Both the position numbers and the translations under genes were made by a program. DNA of 64,000 nt from Salminus brasiliensis (Eukaryota > Chordata > Actinopteri > Characiformes > Bryconidae), in contig NC_132896.1 in the NCBI RefSeq assembly GCF_030463535.1, positions 20,255,709 to 20,319,708 of the forward strand, written 5' to 3'. Shown here piece after piece: positions 28,843 to 42,350 of this stretch. The notes below the pieces were generated by a model. The model was not told where the DNA came from. It was given only the letters and a program-made list of their open reading frames with translations, and ran no database searches. Every line of letters begins with the position of its first letter. Within the stretch, counting starts at the first letter, position 1.

Positions 28843-28990
28843 GCATCATGTGGGAGACTGGGGTGTTATTCCTGGTCTGGGTGACTGCACCAAAAAGAGT
28901 CCTTGGGCAAGACTCCTAACACTACACTGGCCCACATTTGTAATAATCCAGAGTATTCAGTCACTCTGGATAAGCTAAATGCTATAAATG
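28843..28990 (+). mobile_element. tRNA-derived SINE, 5'-truncated, second copy
   Basis: Matches 18181-18345 (GTGGGAGACTGGGGT, GGTCTGGGTGACTG, AGAGTCCTTGGGCAAGACTC, CTCTGGATAAGCTAAATGC) with small deletions. Not orthologous in position, so an independent insertion. Confidence 0.65.
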
Positions 28991-29316
28991 TGAAATTTCA
29001 GGTTGGCAGATTTGCTTTTTTTTTCACCATACTGGGGTAGTTAGATAATACAGCTGTATTTTATGATAAGTTCGCTGGTGACTACTTTTTAATTACAGCA
29101 AAGCACCAAAAATGTTGAATAGCTGCCCATCTAAAGACAGAAAGGGAAGAATGGCAGCTTTGATGACATATTGTTGATAGCCAGGTTAATAACCATGTCA
29201 GCTGAAGGTTCAAAATGTGTACTGACAAGTATTAAGACAAAATAGTTGTTTAAGTGAATTATTGTGAAGATGTATTATTCAGAAAGGCCATTCAAAAAAG
29301 GCAGTGTGCTTTAACA

Positions 29317-29352
29317 CCTTTAACACACTGTGTTAAAACAGTGCGTTAAAGG
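29317..29352. other. 15-bp inverted repeat with 6-base loop
   Basis: CCTTTAACACACTGT and ACAGTGCGTTAAAGG pair with one mismatch around GTTAAA. No gene context. Confidence 0.6.
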
Positions 29353-29419
29353 TAAGTCAGTGACTTCAATTTAATTCAATTCATATTCATTTACAGTATT
29401 TTGTAAAACAGATCAAATC

Positions 29420-29690
29420 AGCTGTAGATTAAATCAAATCAGAGATCTAAGCCTCTTTTGAGCCAGCCAACGGCAACAGTGGCACAGAAAAACCCTCAGA
29501 TAAACAGGAAGAAACCAAGACTTGAAAGAGGGACCCCATGCTCCTCTGGTCAACACCGGACTGCACACAACAAACAACAAAACAAATCTCCTTCATTTCC
29601 TGTATAGACACGCCCCCCTTCTCCAGCGTTATTACTGACCATTTTGTTGGTCCAAACTGTACATGTTGTATTCCTACGAGTACGCCTATC
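29420..29690. repeat. Dispersed teleost repeat fragment
   Basis: Words such as CAGTGGCACAGAAAAACCCTC, AGGAAGAAACCAAGACTTGA and CATGCTCCTCTGGTCAACAC are those of a common teleost interspersed repeat. Ends undefined. Confidence 0.4.
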
Positions 29691-31886
29691 GTCGCTGTCC
29701 AAAGAAAAACATGTATCTCCAAAGCAGCGACTTTACAGGAGAAGAAAAAAACTGTTTTTTATTTATTTAGTCATTTTGGAGCATTTCTATTGGTCCATTC
29801 ATTGAGTTATTTACATAGTATACAGGGCAGCTACAAGGTTTAAAAGATGGAGAAAACTAAAAACGGACAAAAATAGTAAATGTTTTTCATTGGACATCAG
29901 CGATATACACACAAACATGCACCTAAATCCATGCCCAAATGTATTTGCTGGTATCCATCTGCATAAACACGCTCACATCCACATACACACCCATCGATAT
30001 AGTATATTTAGTCCACCTAAGCGTTTATGCCCGTTGTGCATGCATTTAGAAATGAAGTATACCTATAAACAAACGCACTGCATGCATTCATATAATCACA
30101 TAATGTATCAGATGTTTACTTTTTCATTACTGAAATGATCTTTGTTGGTGGTTATTCTTAATATTTGAATATTTGATATCTCTATACCAAGTGTGTAACA
30201 ATGGGTTGCTCAACATGTATCCATTGTTTCAGGATACATCTCCTGTTCAGCAGAAGCAGTTTGTAGTTTGATTTCTAGTCTGTGAAACTAAGTTTACTTA
30301 GGAGGTAAACTAGCTTCCACACCTACTTCCTGATATCATGTGTCAGGCAAAGAATGGCTTGAAAGTGCATTTGCAATCAGTTGTTTGCACACTCTGTTGA
30401 AACACTGTCATTTTTCCTTCACAGAGATGGGGAAAGTCTGTTGAATATCTTCGGCCATTCATGTGTCAAGCCTCTCTTGTTTAGCTGAACAAATATGTGG
30501 CAAATTCAGTGGGGGCCTCATCACTGCATAACTTTTAATAAACACAACATTTAACATAACAAAATGCAACAAATACATAAATAAATTATTCATCATTTCA
30601 ATATATTTTGCCATGATTCCTGCTTTTCTAGCACCATTCTTTATCCAAAATCCATCGTCAGTCATTCGATTTTTAGTTTTTAGCTATGCAGTATACTTTA
30701 TCAAGATTGCATTATGCTACCCAGTACAGAAACCACAATCACAAATATAATTATGTTTTAGGGGAAGAAGCTCAGCTTTTGTAGAACCATTGCCTCAGTA
30801 CACATTTTGTATTGTAGTTGATTATTGCAGTGCCTGCTAGTAATTGGGCCACTGCAGTGCTCCTGCAAAACTCCAGTGCTTTCCAATGCACTGCCATGGT
30901 TAATAAGTCCAGTTTCAGCGAAAAGGTTAAGCTGCCGGTTGAGGCTGAGGAAGCTCATCATTACCAGGAGGCCTGCTCTGGGTCACCGTGTTCAGCCTAT
31001 CTACACACAAAGTGGCAGAGTTATGGCCCAGATACTCCCACTCACCTGTTTAAGCATTAACCAGCTTTGAAGGCCAGCCTTGGCTCAGCAGGGCACAGGA
31101 AGCTTTGATCTTTCTCCTCTTTCCCACCAAGGCCTGAGGCTCCACCTCTGCCAGAACCCTATTATACTGTAGCTACTGTAGCAGTGAGAATCCCTGTAAA
31201 TCTTCCCTACAGTGCCATAACAATACTTTACTAACATAACATTACTTTAATACAGTGCATCATCAAAAGCTCATCGTTATGATTCAGTATGATTTGATTC
31301 AATGATTTGGTATGACTCTGGATTGTTCTTGGATTTTTGCCCAGTTGTCTCACTTAGTCACTGACAATCTCTAGCCACAAGCCTTCCTCTATTATACACA
31401 ATGCTTCCAAGCTAGGATGGTGAGGGATAGCAGACACGTCTTCTGAGTCCATGAAGCCAGCCACAGCATCTTTTTAAACTGCCTCCAACACAACATCATT
31501 AGACATCTAAACACACTTGGAGGAAGATTCCAAGCAACATTTCTGTTATCTCAGCTAAAAGAGGACCATGTTTGGGAGCACTGTATTGAGTGACAGTCAC
31601 TTTTAACAAGCATCTAAAAGCCCACCCACTCATATCCATACATTTTTGTAGACATCTCTCCACCCGCATGACAAAATGCAAAAACAACTCTAAAACAAGG
31701 GTGTGAGCATGCCAGCCCAGCAGAGGTGAAAACATCTCACAAAGTTTAATGCCAAATTCCTTAAGTAGCAAGTGTAACGTGTAAGTGGCCAAACCAGACC
31801 TAAACTCAGTACAAACCTAGCACATATTTGAATATGGACAGATGGGTAAAATGTAGAGAGAAATATCTGGGTACGTGTGGATGGGT

Positions 31887-32499
31887 ATAAGACTAGGATG
31901 CACAGATCCGATACTAGGATTGGATATTAGTCAAGATACTTACAAAATTAGTTGGATCGGGTCTCTGATAATTAGTCTGATTTAAAGGACAGATCCATTC
32001 ACGGAACCCAATTCTCGCACCGCTGGATTTCTAGGCTTCATATCCAGGATCAGAGTAACCTACAGACATCATACGCATATCAGAGCAAACAGCAAGACTC
32101 CCCCTATCTAACCAGCATGCCCTCAACCGGTCATCAACTATCAGCGAGTAATCCATCTTGTCTTCAATATAAGCAGAATCAAGAAGGGAGAAGCTGCAAG
32201 CCTCTTTAGTCTTATTTCCTGAGCCCAGACAACTGTGCTGGGGTCCAGCATTCATTTAAGAAACCAATAAACAGAAATTGGGGGCATTTATATGTGTTCA
32301 TTTGTTATAGATTGTTTTATGTTATGAAAGTAATAATTATGTCTATCCTGATGCCTTAAGTCTCTCTCAGATGGTCAGATATATGGTTTATTCATTCAAT
32401 ATACTATACTATATTGGTATCAGCCGATGCACAAAGTTCATGTATTAGTATCTTTATCGGAACAGAAAAAGATGGATCGATGCATCCCTACCTAAGACT
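31887..32499. mobile_element. Non-autonomous hAT-like element with TSD
   Basis: Starts AGGATGCACAGATCCGAT and ends with the inverted counterpart (GATCGATGCATCCCTAC). It is flanked by ATAAGACT and CTAAGACT, an 8-bp duplication with one mismatch, the hAT size. No transposase frame inside. Confidence 0.6.
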
Positions 32500-33833
32500 T
32501 AAGGATTCTATTTCAGAGGTCTCCACACATGGCATTAGTGAATATAGAAGGGAGGATACAAGTACAGAATCAAACCAGATCACTCATCACAAATGATATC
32601 GGGTTTAAGGGAGTGAACGAAGACACACACAAGAAAAAAAACACACACACACACACATTACACTGTAACCACTGAAGCTCGCACCCAGCCACATGGAGAG
32701 ATGGAATTTGCAAAACAAAAATCAGTCCAGAGGCAACGACTGCTTATCCTCATTGCTTAATGTTTGACATGTATTATGTTACTGGTCATCGAGCAACAGG
32801 TTGCTGCTGCTCTTCCAGCACAAAAAAGCTGGTCGTAGGCTCTGCTAGCTGTAACTCATCACAGCCTATCTGCGCCTCTGTTCGATGTGCAGTGGTTTGG
32901 GCAGAGTGGGAAAGCCCCTGCAGGCCGTTAAATAGGTCATATGAGCATGTAGAGCTGAAGGAAGCAGTGATTGGGAGGTGAGTGGGATAGGCAGGTGGTG
33001 GAACTCACTATCATCACCGGTGAAGGAAAACTGCATCAGGGACAAAAATTCCCATGATTTTCAATATTATATTAGTGTTGTTAAAATATACTAAAAATAC
33101 TAAAAATATATACTAAATATTTAGCAAATATATACTAAAAATGTAGCAAATGGACGATCAGCAGTTCTGTAAAATAAATCAAGACAAAATTAATTAGATA
33201 ATGAAGCCAATTTAACAAGGAAATATGTCAAAATATTAAGAAATTGTTCAAGTTTAAAAATTTATTTTTCTACTCTGCCCATCCCTACTGTCCAACCCTA
33301 TTTTGCTGCAAAAAGAGCCTGTTTTGAAATATCCACCTATTCAGCTCACAGCACTTCAGTCCTGTACTGTCACACTGATGTTAAAAAGAGTGTTTCTATC
33401 TGGAATTCTTTTAATTGAGTCCAGATTTAAGGCATAATACCTATGGATTCTGCAGCAATCATTAACAATGTGATACATGGCAGCCCCTTTAGTTGAAAAA
33501 GCAACGTTATGTAGCACATTTACCCTAAAATAGCAGCTTCAAAATCGATGTGTTGCTCCACTGATCTGTAATAAGGAGAATAGCACCTGTCTCATTGTCA
33601 CTCCAGGCTTGGCACACTGCTAACTGCACAATGTAACTTTGGTGAATTCTCCTGAGAACTGTGTAACACTGTGACATCTAAGCCATGCTTATTTCACTGT
33701 GCATATCAGTTCTGTATCTCACAGTATGCAAAGATTCAAAGCGTGATTTGTCTTCATTGCAGTGAATAACACTCTTCATCTATATGGGGAGCCCTTTAGC
33801 AAAACATACCAATTCTTGCATAATACTGCTGCT

Positions 33834-34200
33834 TTAAAGCAACACTGTGGAAAATTAGGATTTCATGCCCCTGGGCTCCCTCTACAGTTGGGAAGTGTAA
33901 TTCGTGTTTTAAGCCACCGCTAAGGACACGTATTTCTTGACGAGAGACATAGAACCGTCCCTGAAAGTGAAAGAAGCATGTGGACTGATGTGGTACATTG
34001 ATATAACTGTATTTTTAAATAACCGAATAACAGTTCTCGTAAGTGTTATCCTGCCCCTTCTCCGAAGTTACATACTGCAAGGCGAGCACAGAGTGGCAAT
34101 GACACAGATGCTATTCTCTCTATTACAGGTCAGTGGAGCATCAAAACATTTTTTAAAGCTGCTATTTTAAGGTAGAAAATGCTACATAGTGTTGCTTTAA
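33834..34200. mobile_element. MITE with TTAAAGCAACACT terminal inverted repeats
   Basis: Starts TTAAAGCAACACTGTGG and ends with AGTGTTGCTTTAA, a perfect 13-bp inverted pair. A partial relative is at 10640-10735, and the terminal word also recurs at about 44827. Confidence 0.65.
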
Positions 34201-35794
34201 TACACGTTGCATTTCTTTAGAACACTTTTACTGTTCAGATGTTCACATGTGTAGGTTTTGCAGGTCCTGTACTGTACTCTAGCAGTAGGCTATTTACCTA
34301 CTTACTTACTTAAAAAGTAGTGCTCATACATGAATACTGAATAACTGAAATCTGAAATGTGATTCGCATTTGGCAAACTGCCCCCCCTCCCTACAGTACA
34401 GCAGAGTAAAGAGAGTTCCTCAAGCTGCAGCTGCAGAGGTCAAAAGGGATGGCAGGGGGTGAATGAGTGTGGAAATGAAGGATGCTGGCTTTGGTGCAGT
34501 TAGGCCACATATGTCAGTGACCCACAACCAACCCGACCAGCACCACTCAGCCCTCTTTCACAGCCTGCACCAGTATGGCACGAAGAGGGTGAGTCAGGCA
34601 CGTTCCGGGACAAAGGAGGCCTTCAGTTCCGCCAGGCTAATTCATATTGCTTATCACCCAGAAACCCCCATGATTTCATTCTACAGCTATGCCTTCCATT
34701 GGACGTTGCTTTTTTCTATTGTGAAGGACTTCAGTGTTCCACTGACACTGTTAAGACTCTGTAGAACCATTCCACACTGCGGCCACACAAAGACTGGATG
34801 CTTTGTCCTGGGAATATTCATAGAGAGGATGTCCATGGGAGTGTGTCTGCTCTCCGTGAGTGCACATCGAATCCAGAGAAAGTTGGAAAATTCCCCTCAC
34901 TAGGGCGCAGCCCTGACCCCTGGCCTCGCCTCGTAGATCAGCTTTAGAGAGGAAGCACACATAGAGCGGTGATGTTGAGGAAGTGTCCAGGCACTATGCT
35001 TTAGCAACATCGCAGCAGCTCTCCAGCGAGCCAAATACTTCAGTGGAAGATTCCAGAAATCATTTCTGCAGACCCGACAAATTCGCAAGGAGCCAATGGT
35101 TACAGCGCGACTACAAAGTCAGCATGTTTCTCTAACCTCACCTTCAGATACACCCTCAGAAATCAGGTTCAGTGGGTCGACGCCGCTCAGCGTAGCCTTA
35201 ATGAGCGCTCTGCTCGGAGCCAGGTTAATAAATCAGGCACGTCACGCCGAAACCCTCCCTGCACCTGCATGTAGATGTGCACACTTAGCATTATACAGTC
35301 AGGGTGGAGGAGACAGAGAGCATAACCCTAAAATCACTGTGGGTTGCCCACCATCAGACGCTGATGTTTACAGCCCAATGTACTCAGTCTTCCGTCTCGC
35401 TGCCAGCTGGAGCTTCTGCTTACTGTCATGTCTTGGGCAGGGCCAGGAGCAGAAGCAGTATCACCCTGGCAACCTCAGACACAACAGAACCTCACTGCGG
35501 GTGGTGTAACCACAGCTAAAACACACTGATGGTATGTTACAGGTCTTTAACATTGGGCCAAACCCTGTTAAAGGCTTTATTTATTAGACATGACAAGAGT
35601 AGTTGTTGTCAATGTATTCTATGCAGCCGTCACTGCCAAATAAGGTGGGTAATATGACTTGAGAAGGAATCTTATTCGATTTTTGGTATTTTATGCTAAA
35701 AATGTATTTTGTCAATTTTTCTTTGGATTCATTTTAGATTACTAGAATTTTAGTCAATTACCCAACCCACTGGTCAGTACCCCTATCATATGTA

Positions 35795-36030
35795 ATGCTT
35801 CTGACAATGGGAGGGTGAGGACTGACACATGCCTCCTTTGACACATGGACAACCAGTCACTGCATCTTTTTGAAAAGCTGCTGATGCAACGTCACAGGGC
35901 AACCAACGCGCTCGGAGGAAAGAGCTGGGTACTCTGGGTAGCTCTGATGCATCAGCGAACTGACGCCTGAGCCGGCCAGGATCAGGACCCACCCGGAGAG
36001 AGCGAGGCCAATTGTGTTCTTTCAGGCTGT
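35795..36030. repeat. Dispersed repeat (CATCTTTTTGAA...GAGAGAGCGAGGCCAATT)
   Basis: Related fragments occur at about 31430-31515 (GCATCTTTTTAAACTGC) and 39105-39130 (CAGAGAGAGCGAGGCCAATT), so it is a multi-copy element with recurrent truncation. Local CpG enrichment comes from this element, not from a promoter. Confidence 0.5.
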
Positions 36031-38175
36031 GGCTGCTGATGACAAGAACTTTTGTATTGAGAAAAGAACCCAGTCATTTGAGTGTGGGTGCATACATAGT
36101 ATTACTATGATATAAATAATCTATATTGATACTAATACCTTAATTTTTTGATAATAATAACTTACCTAGCTTAGGTCCCCTGATAATCACTTGTACCAAT
36201 TGTACCACAGCGATAAAGTGCACATTCCATTTTGCAGGTGTAGGCTGCAACGGTGGAAAAGACAAGACCTGTGTCTGTTGTATAATTTACAGTCACTGCA
36301 CAAATTCCGATAACTTGTAAACGCAGAAGAAGTACAGTGTTTATTAGCTACACTAGCCTAGCATCTCCTGTTCCAACACTAAGGAAGCAGACGTTTGATA
36401 CCAGACATGTCTTGGCTGTGCGAATGAATCCAGCGCCAGTTATGAATCATGTTAACATGATTTTTCACAAAACTAATCCTTTAAATTTAGTTTAAATATG
36501 AACTTTTTTATCAATATCTTTCCATTAGTTAATACTTTTAATAGGCTTTTTCTGAGCATATTATGGGCATCAGTACATCTGCAACACTGACCACTGTAAC
36601 CCAACCCAAGGCTCAGATTAGGCTGCTTCATCTCACAACATACCTACAATGCCAGGAGAAGATGCTGAATTGAAAGTCATACATTAAAATAAGATGCAGA
36701 GCTTTGCAATATGGCAATGCTACATTTTCAAAAGTTGCGTACTCACAGCACTAACAGCATTTTATACTGTGTCTACTTAGCAACACGTGAAATTTGTTTT
36801 CAAACACTGCCATGTTCCTTTTATTTGCCATATTGTCCACCCCTTCTGGCAAACTATGAGGTGATGAAATGAGATAAGTGGTCTGGCACACAAAGCAGTC
36901 CATGTAAACAAGGCTGTTTTAGGCTAAGCCTGTCACTCTCTACCTCAGAATGCAGCATGATCAGCTTTTTGCCTCCCAGTGCTGAAGCTCTAATGGAGAA
37001 CTGACAGACTGCTGCATTGTTGAGCTACGGCTTGCTAACCCATATCCATGTATTAATTCAAGCGTGGCATTTCCATAAGCCTGAGGGAACAGGCTGCTTT
37101 GTGCTGACTCGCAGCCCTGATGAGCTTGCAGTAGTCAAGACTGGTCCAGGCATGTAGCTATTCCAGCGAACACAAAACGCTGTCTTTTCCTGTCTTGCCC
37201 TTGCTCGGGCCTATATAATGCTGGGCATTCATGGGTTCCATGATTGAATATAAGGTACCAGAGTGGAGAGTGGAGTATCAGTCTGCATACATGTTCGATT
37301 CATGTGTCATTACGAGAGTTACAAGACAGGACATCTTTGTTCTTGACACTCATAAGCTCTTCCATATGCTTGCAGTTTGCGAGGAAACAATAAATATGAT
37401 TCAGTGCAGCTTTTGAAATAAAAAGACAATCCCACGCATGAAATAGCTCCACAGGGACAGATATATTCCCCTTCACGCCTACCTAATACACTTGTCGGAG
37501 GAGGCCCGAACCGAACTCAAGCCTGCTGAGTTACAGGCTCGGCTTTGTGCTTAATCAGTTACAGCAAACTGTAACTTACTTAACGAGTAAAGCGTCCCTG
37601 GACTGATTGCAGGAAAATCAATAGACAGCTAGCATTTTCATTCAGCCAGTCCCGCAGAGGCAGATACCATGATTACATTCATCTCACCTGAGACCCAACA
37701 CGACCGCAGCTAACTGAACTTGACAAAAACAAATAAGCAATAGGCCTACTTTCTCATAAACAAAAAAAAAGCCATTTTGGCAGCATGATTGGTTATAAAT
37801 AGAGACAGGAACTTGCTCCCTATGGGATGTCTGCTACATACTTTTTCCTCTTTCTCTCTCTAGTGTTTGTGTAAACAGACTCACACACTGGGAGCGATAA
37901 GCAATCCACAAGGCTGAATTCCAGATATTCCAGAGACAAAGTAGTGTTTTCACAGCACCACTAAACAACGTGGCCTTCACTTAAAACCAACAGAGAGCAG
38001 AGCGCTAGCTTGGCAGACAGTGGGAGGAGATGGCAAGTGAGGGACGGAGGTGAACACAGACGTTCTACACTCTGCCTTTGTTCACCTTATGTTGGAACGC
38101 ATGAATGCATGGTCAGGTACAGCTGCTTGACTGACTGCACTGACTGTTTCTTGTCACTGAATCACCTCAGGGATA

Positions 38176-38527
38176 TATACAGTCTTATGCAAAAGTTTGG
38201 GCACACCTGGACAAGACATAGGGGAAAGTACAAGTCATCCCCTTAAAGAGATACATTTCTGCTAAACTTGAAAGCAGAATTACTTAAAATGACATATTGC
38301 ATATTAACCCTTTTACTACACCCTAAGGATAACTACTCTGCAAGTACATGCAAAGAAATGCAAACTGTCTAAGTTATAACAGTGGGGGGAAAACTACAGG
38401 AACCACTGGTGGTTCTGAAGAGTGAACTATATGTGCAAAAGTAATAACACACTAAACTTTTCACTAAGTTTAGATGTATTTTCACTTCAACAAACCAACA
38501 GAATGTGTGATTTTGCACAAGCCTGTA
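38176..38527. mobile_element. Mariner-type MITE with TACAGKCTTATGCAAAA ends
   Basis: Starts TACAGTCTTATGCAAAAG and ends with the near inverse TTTTGCACAAGCCTGTA. Internal 38310-38425 is the reverse complement of 6945-7070, tying it to the Tc1/mariner relic there. Confidence 0.6.
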
Positions 38528-41442
38528 TCTGGTAACGTTCAGATTAGAAAAAAAAAAGTCAAACGATGGACTTTACTAAACAAACATGCACGGCTAGAAA
38601 ATCTATCCTGTGCAGGGACAAGCTTTGTAAATGTACTGTTAAAGGTACTAAAGAAGCCTTAAGGTCTCGTGGTTAAATTAGTTTATTTATTCCCAATTAT
38701 TCCCACTAGCACTAAGAAGGTTAAGGCTTATATGTAAAGATAAAGGTAAACAGCCAAACCAGTCAAAACAGCCAATTGATCACTTGCTTACTAATGCAAT
38801 AATTACAACTAATACATGTTGCCGCTGTCAAATAAAAACAAAAAACATAGTAATTTCATGTATTTCTATTAGTCTATTCCTCTAGAATGATTTACACGGT
38901 GCACAGAGCAGCTACAGGATTCAAACATTGGAGAAAACTAAAAATAGAGATGGAGATACATGTTTTTCGTTGGCAGTATGCTTCTCCTGAGACACATCTA
39001 GTCAGCCAACCACTTTATCATACAGTCACTAACACAGTGCCACTGCACAGTTGTACACAACTGGAGGACGCTACCTGCCCATTATGTTACATGTCCATTC
39101 TACCCACCCAGAGAGAGCGAGGCCAATTACTCAATCCAAATCAAAGTGGCTTGATTGGCATGACTGGGTCAGCTGAAATGTTGCCCAAGCATATGAACCT
39201 AAATAATACATTTGTTCATGTTTAAACAGCAAGTCTGTGAGAACTGCTCAGGTGTGATATTACAAGCATATTTAAAACACTGTTATTTTGCCTCAGAAAC
39301 TGAATTCAGAACTTGCTTTCTTAGTGGACAGTGTTGTTGTCCTCTCGTTGTGCTGTTAGCAGACTTGTACCTGGGTTTCACTCACTTTCCCAGGTTTGGC
39401 TTTCTCTGGTTTTACTGCTAAAATCAAATACGCTGGTACTTTCCTTTCTGATGTGTGGTTAGTTCCAGTTTAGAAGCAGGGCATGGTAATATCCACTACT
39501 TCCATAATTAGCAGAGGCTGGTGTTGATGTGCTGCTCTCCAGTTCAACTAAACTAACTTATCTCGAAGTGGCCATCACGTTTTATCACTCTGTGTATTTG
39601 AATTTTGGGGGGCGTAAACATAATAAGCTGAGACTGTTACAAAACATGAAATTGGCCCGTTTTCCAACCCTGTTTGGTTCCATGTACCAAAAGCTCATTA
39701 TACAACTACATCAAAGAATATGTATAGAATATTCTATAGTCCCTTTAAAAGCTATTAAACTAATATACTAAACTAATAACTAATTAAAATAATTGTGCTG
39801 CCCTCGGACTGAAGAACTGTAAATGATAAATTTAACGACAAGCTAACAAGCCAGACAAGCTAACATTTTAGCATTCACATTATTATATGAGGTGCCATGA
39901 AACATAACCATTGCTATTACTAAAAACCCTTTAAAAACCTTTCTTTAAAGGTGTGGAGCTGAAACAGGAATACGTTACAATTATGTTCTCAACTAAAGGT
40001 ACTGGAAAAACTGCCAGTCTGTTTCTTACAGTGTGAGGTGAATTTAAATTCATCTTCACTCAATGATTATTATTTCTTTTAAAAGTAATTGAGTTTACTC
40101 TAGTAATCCTGATAACCTTTCTTGGAGATCGGTACTAATTACTTTCATGTGTTGGGTTTCTAGCCCTGCATCTCTAATGAGGCATTCCTGTGCATGTGTG
40201 TGTATGTTTTACGATACTACATGTGCCCCCAGATGGCTGAGGAATTGTTGGATTCTGCTCAGGGAGGAAGCACACATGTTGGGTAAAGAACCTACATATG
40301 AGGTCATCATACAGTAGAAAGGCATATGGTCAGATCATCATCTGAATGACTCCGATCATTCATGGCAGCAATTGTTAGGATGGTCCACTGGAAATGTTTT
40401 GCAGATGCTGAACTTGTCATTACATTACATGAACATCACCTTCACTTTTCCTTTACGCAAATCACAACACTCACTCAAACCTCAAAGGGCAATTTCACCA
40501 ACTTCCACATTTTCCTTTTCTCAACACTAACCAAACACTGCTGAGAATCAACTCGGTCACTGGAACATGTCAACTGTAGCATTTCCATCTGGAAAAGTCA
40601 GTAGTATGAAGGTTATGGTTAGCGGCAGAAACATGCTTAGGGCCAGAATACGATCATCAATGGATGACCATTAGGATTAGATCACATAAGGAGGATCATC
40701 AAAAGGAGGCATGAATTCATTTAATAATGAACATAGATTGATTTAGAAGAACCATCAGCAGATGTTTGACCTCATTACTAACCTCAGGTCAGTCCTGCAC
40801 AATCTCAGTCCAGTATCAGCACCACTGAGTGACCGACAGAATCTGCTTTGTTTATAAAAGTGGCAGGAACCTCCTCATTGTCTTGGGGGGGGGGGGGCAT
40901 TTTGAGGGGGGAAAAAACACTTCTGGACACACCGGGACTTGTAATCTGCCCCTGAAAATGCTGAAAAACAACTGACTGCTCCAAGAAGGCAGCTACCAAA
41001 ACACAAGCACTTCCAGGAGATCTTAAACCTACAAACCATTCCCTATGGGGGTCCTGTTAGAACCCAACTACTTATAAAGACTGGCTTTACTTATTATAAA
41101 CAACGAGGGGAGTGGTGGAGGCCAGTCTAAGAAGCTGAGGCCGGGAGAAATTGAAAACTAACCCCAGCTGAGAGCCTCTTGAGTCATTCTCCCTCTCATG
41201 CAGGCTTACTCTCCAGGTGTAGGGGCTCTTCTGCAACTTTTGAAGTTGAGAAAACTGCTTAGCAGAAAGCTGAAAACCCAGCAGAGAGAGAGCAGAACCA
41301 TGGAGTGTTCCAGGACCAGCTTAAAGGGGGCTTGCTCACCACAGGGATTGGGGCTTACTAGTGCAGTCATGTTCTAACAGATCGTGCACAATGACTTCCT
41401 ACATTATACACATTAGAAATACACCACCATATTTACCCTATT

Positions 41443-41468
41443 CCCCCCCCCCCCCCCCCCCCCCGCCC
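41443..41468. repeat. Poly-C tract (about 22 C)
   Basis: Homopolymer run 200 bp downstream of the proposed leader exon; length unreliable. Confidence 0.9.
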
Positions 41469-41662
41469 ATAAAGACTAAAGGTGAGTGGTGTGAGATGCT
41501 GCATGCTTCTACCTGCAGCCTTATCAGGTTCATTTACAGTCAGGCTGCGCGCGCCACCTGTTATTACTACATTTACCATGTATCCAGAAAGAAATAGCAC
41601 CCATAAAAACCAAGGAACAGCGCTGTGAGGCTGGTTCGTGATGGCAACAACAAGATACTCAC

Positions 41663-41684
41663 ATGCTCCGTTGTTTACCTCCAT
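41663..41684 (-). CDS. afap1l1: Proposed coding leader (exon 1) of afap1l1
   Basis: On the minus strand an ATG at 41684 is followed by six codons (M E V N N G A in all) plus one base, then a strong donor GTGAGT. The phase-1 end fits the 2-base start of the exon at 15564 and gives MEVNNGAS joined to MELLVTEL. AFAP1L1 and AFAP1L2 orthologues are known to begin with a similarly short acidic leader before the leucine-rich helix. The flanking sequence is locally CpG-containing, and a CCAAT motif and GC boxes lie upstream. This is inference: a competing candidate lies near 22310, and translation could simply start at 15562 as in AFAP1. Confidence 0.42.
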
Positions 41685-41877
41685 GTGAGGAGCGTCAAAG
41701 AAAAATCCCGGACTTGTCTGGACCGAGCATTGCACTCCTGAAGCCCTCCTGTCCTCCTGCCGGGGTGTGTGACAGATACCCACCTACTGCACATACTCAC
41801 ACATTCTCAATGAACTTCAACACATGCAGTGACTTCCTCCGACTTGGACTCTGGGTCCTAGTGCGCTGAACTGGCCG

Positions 41878-42065
41878 GGTTAAGCACAGGCTCCCAATTC
41901 CTGGTCCTTGAGTACCCCCACTGTCCAACACATACCTCACCTCAGGCAGGGCTTGGTGATGAGCTGGTTGCTGGATCAGGTGTTTTAGGAGTAGGGAAAA
42001 CACTGTGCAGGTATAGTGGTATTTCAGGACAAAGGCTGGGAGCCAGTGTTCTACAGTATAGTCAG
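41878..42065. repeat. Dispersed repeat (CCTGGTCCTTGAGTACCCCC)
   Basis: Resembles a common teleost interspersed repeat reading CTGGTCCTGGAGTACCCC and GATGAGCTGGTTG...TGAATCAGGTGT. It sits just upstream of the proposed afap1l1 leader exon, so it may mark or interrupt the promoter. Confidence 0.45.
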
Positions 42066-42332
42066 CAGACACTTAATGAATAATGAACATCTACCCAGGG
42101 TTGCTGCACCAAAGCTAGTTCAGCGCTTTACTACAAAGTAAATTAAACATTATGAAAGTTACATGTCGGGAGCACAAGGCCTTCTTCTTCTTCCTCTTGT
42201 CCAGTGGTTTTTAACTCCAGTTGACCCAGTTTCAGTTATTCCGTCCCAACACACCACCTCCAGCTCATATATCGCTTGAAATTTTTCTAAATGATCAGGT
42301 GTGTGTCGGCTCGCGGCGTAACCAGCAAGTTG

Positions 42333-42350
42333 ATTGGCTATTTAGTTGAA
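42333..42350 (-). promoter_or_regulatory. CCAAT box and first GC box, possible afap1l1 upstream promoter
   Basis: Plus-strand ATTGG at 42333-42337 reads CCAAT on the minus strand, with a GGGCGGG GC box 10 bases away, in a small CpG-bearing patch (42306-42320). It lies about 650 bases upstream of the proposed leader exon. Motif-level evidence only. Confidence 0.25.

Larger units (their letters stand above)
15565..41662 (-). other. Repeat-filled 26-kb region, proposed afap1l1 intron 1
   Basis: No coding exon could be supported on either strand; open frames are short and unconserved-looking. It contains the minisatellite, SINEs, MITEs, microsatellites and transposon relics listed separately. 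Stretches such as 15600-17800, 18350-20600, 21000-23000, 25130-28060, 32500-33830 and 36030-38170 show nothing I can name. If the leader exon at 41.68 kb is real, this is a single intron; otherwise it is 5' flanking DNA. Confidence 0.55.

Noticed and set aside
35100..35270. CpG-bearing patch resembling a promoter island
   Set aside because: Short, no exon with matching phase, and a neighbouring CpG-rich stretch (35795-36030) is a dispersed repeat.
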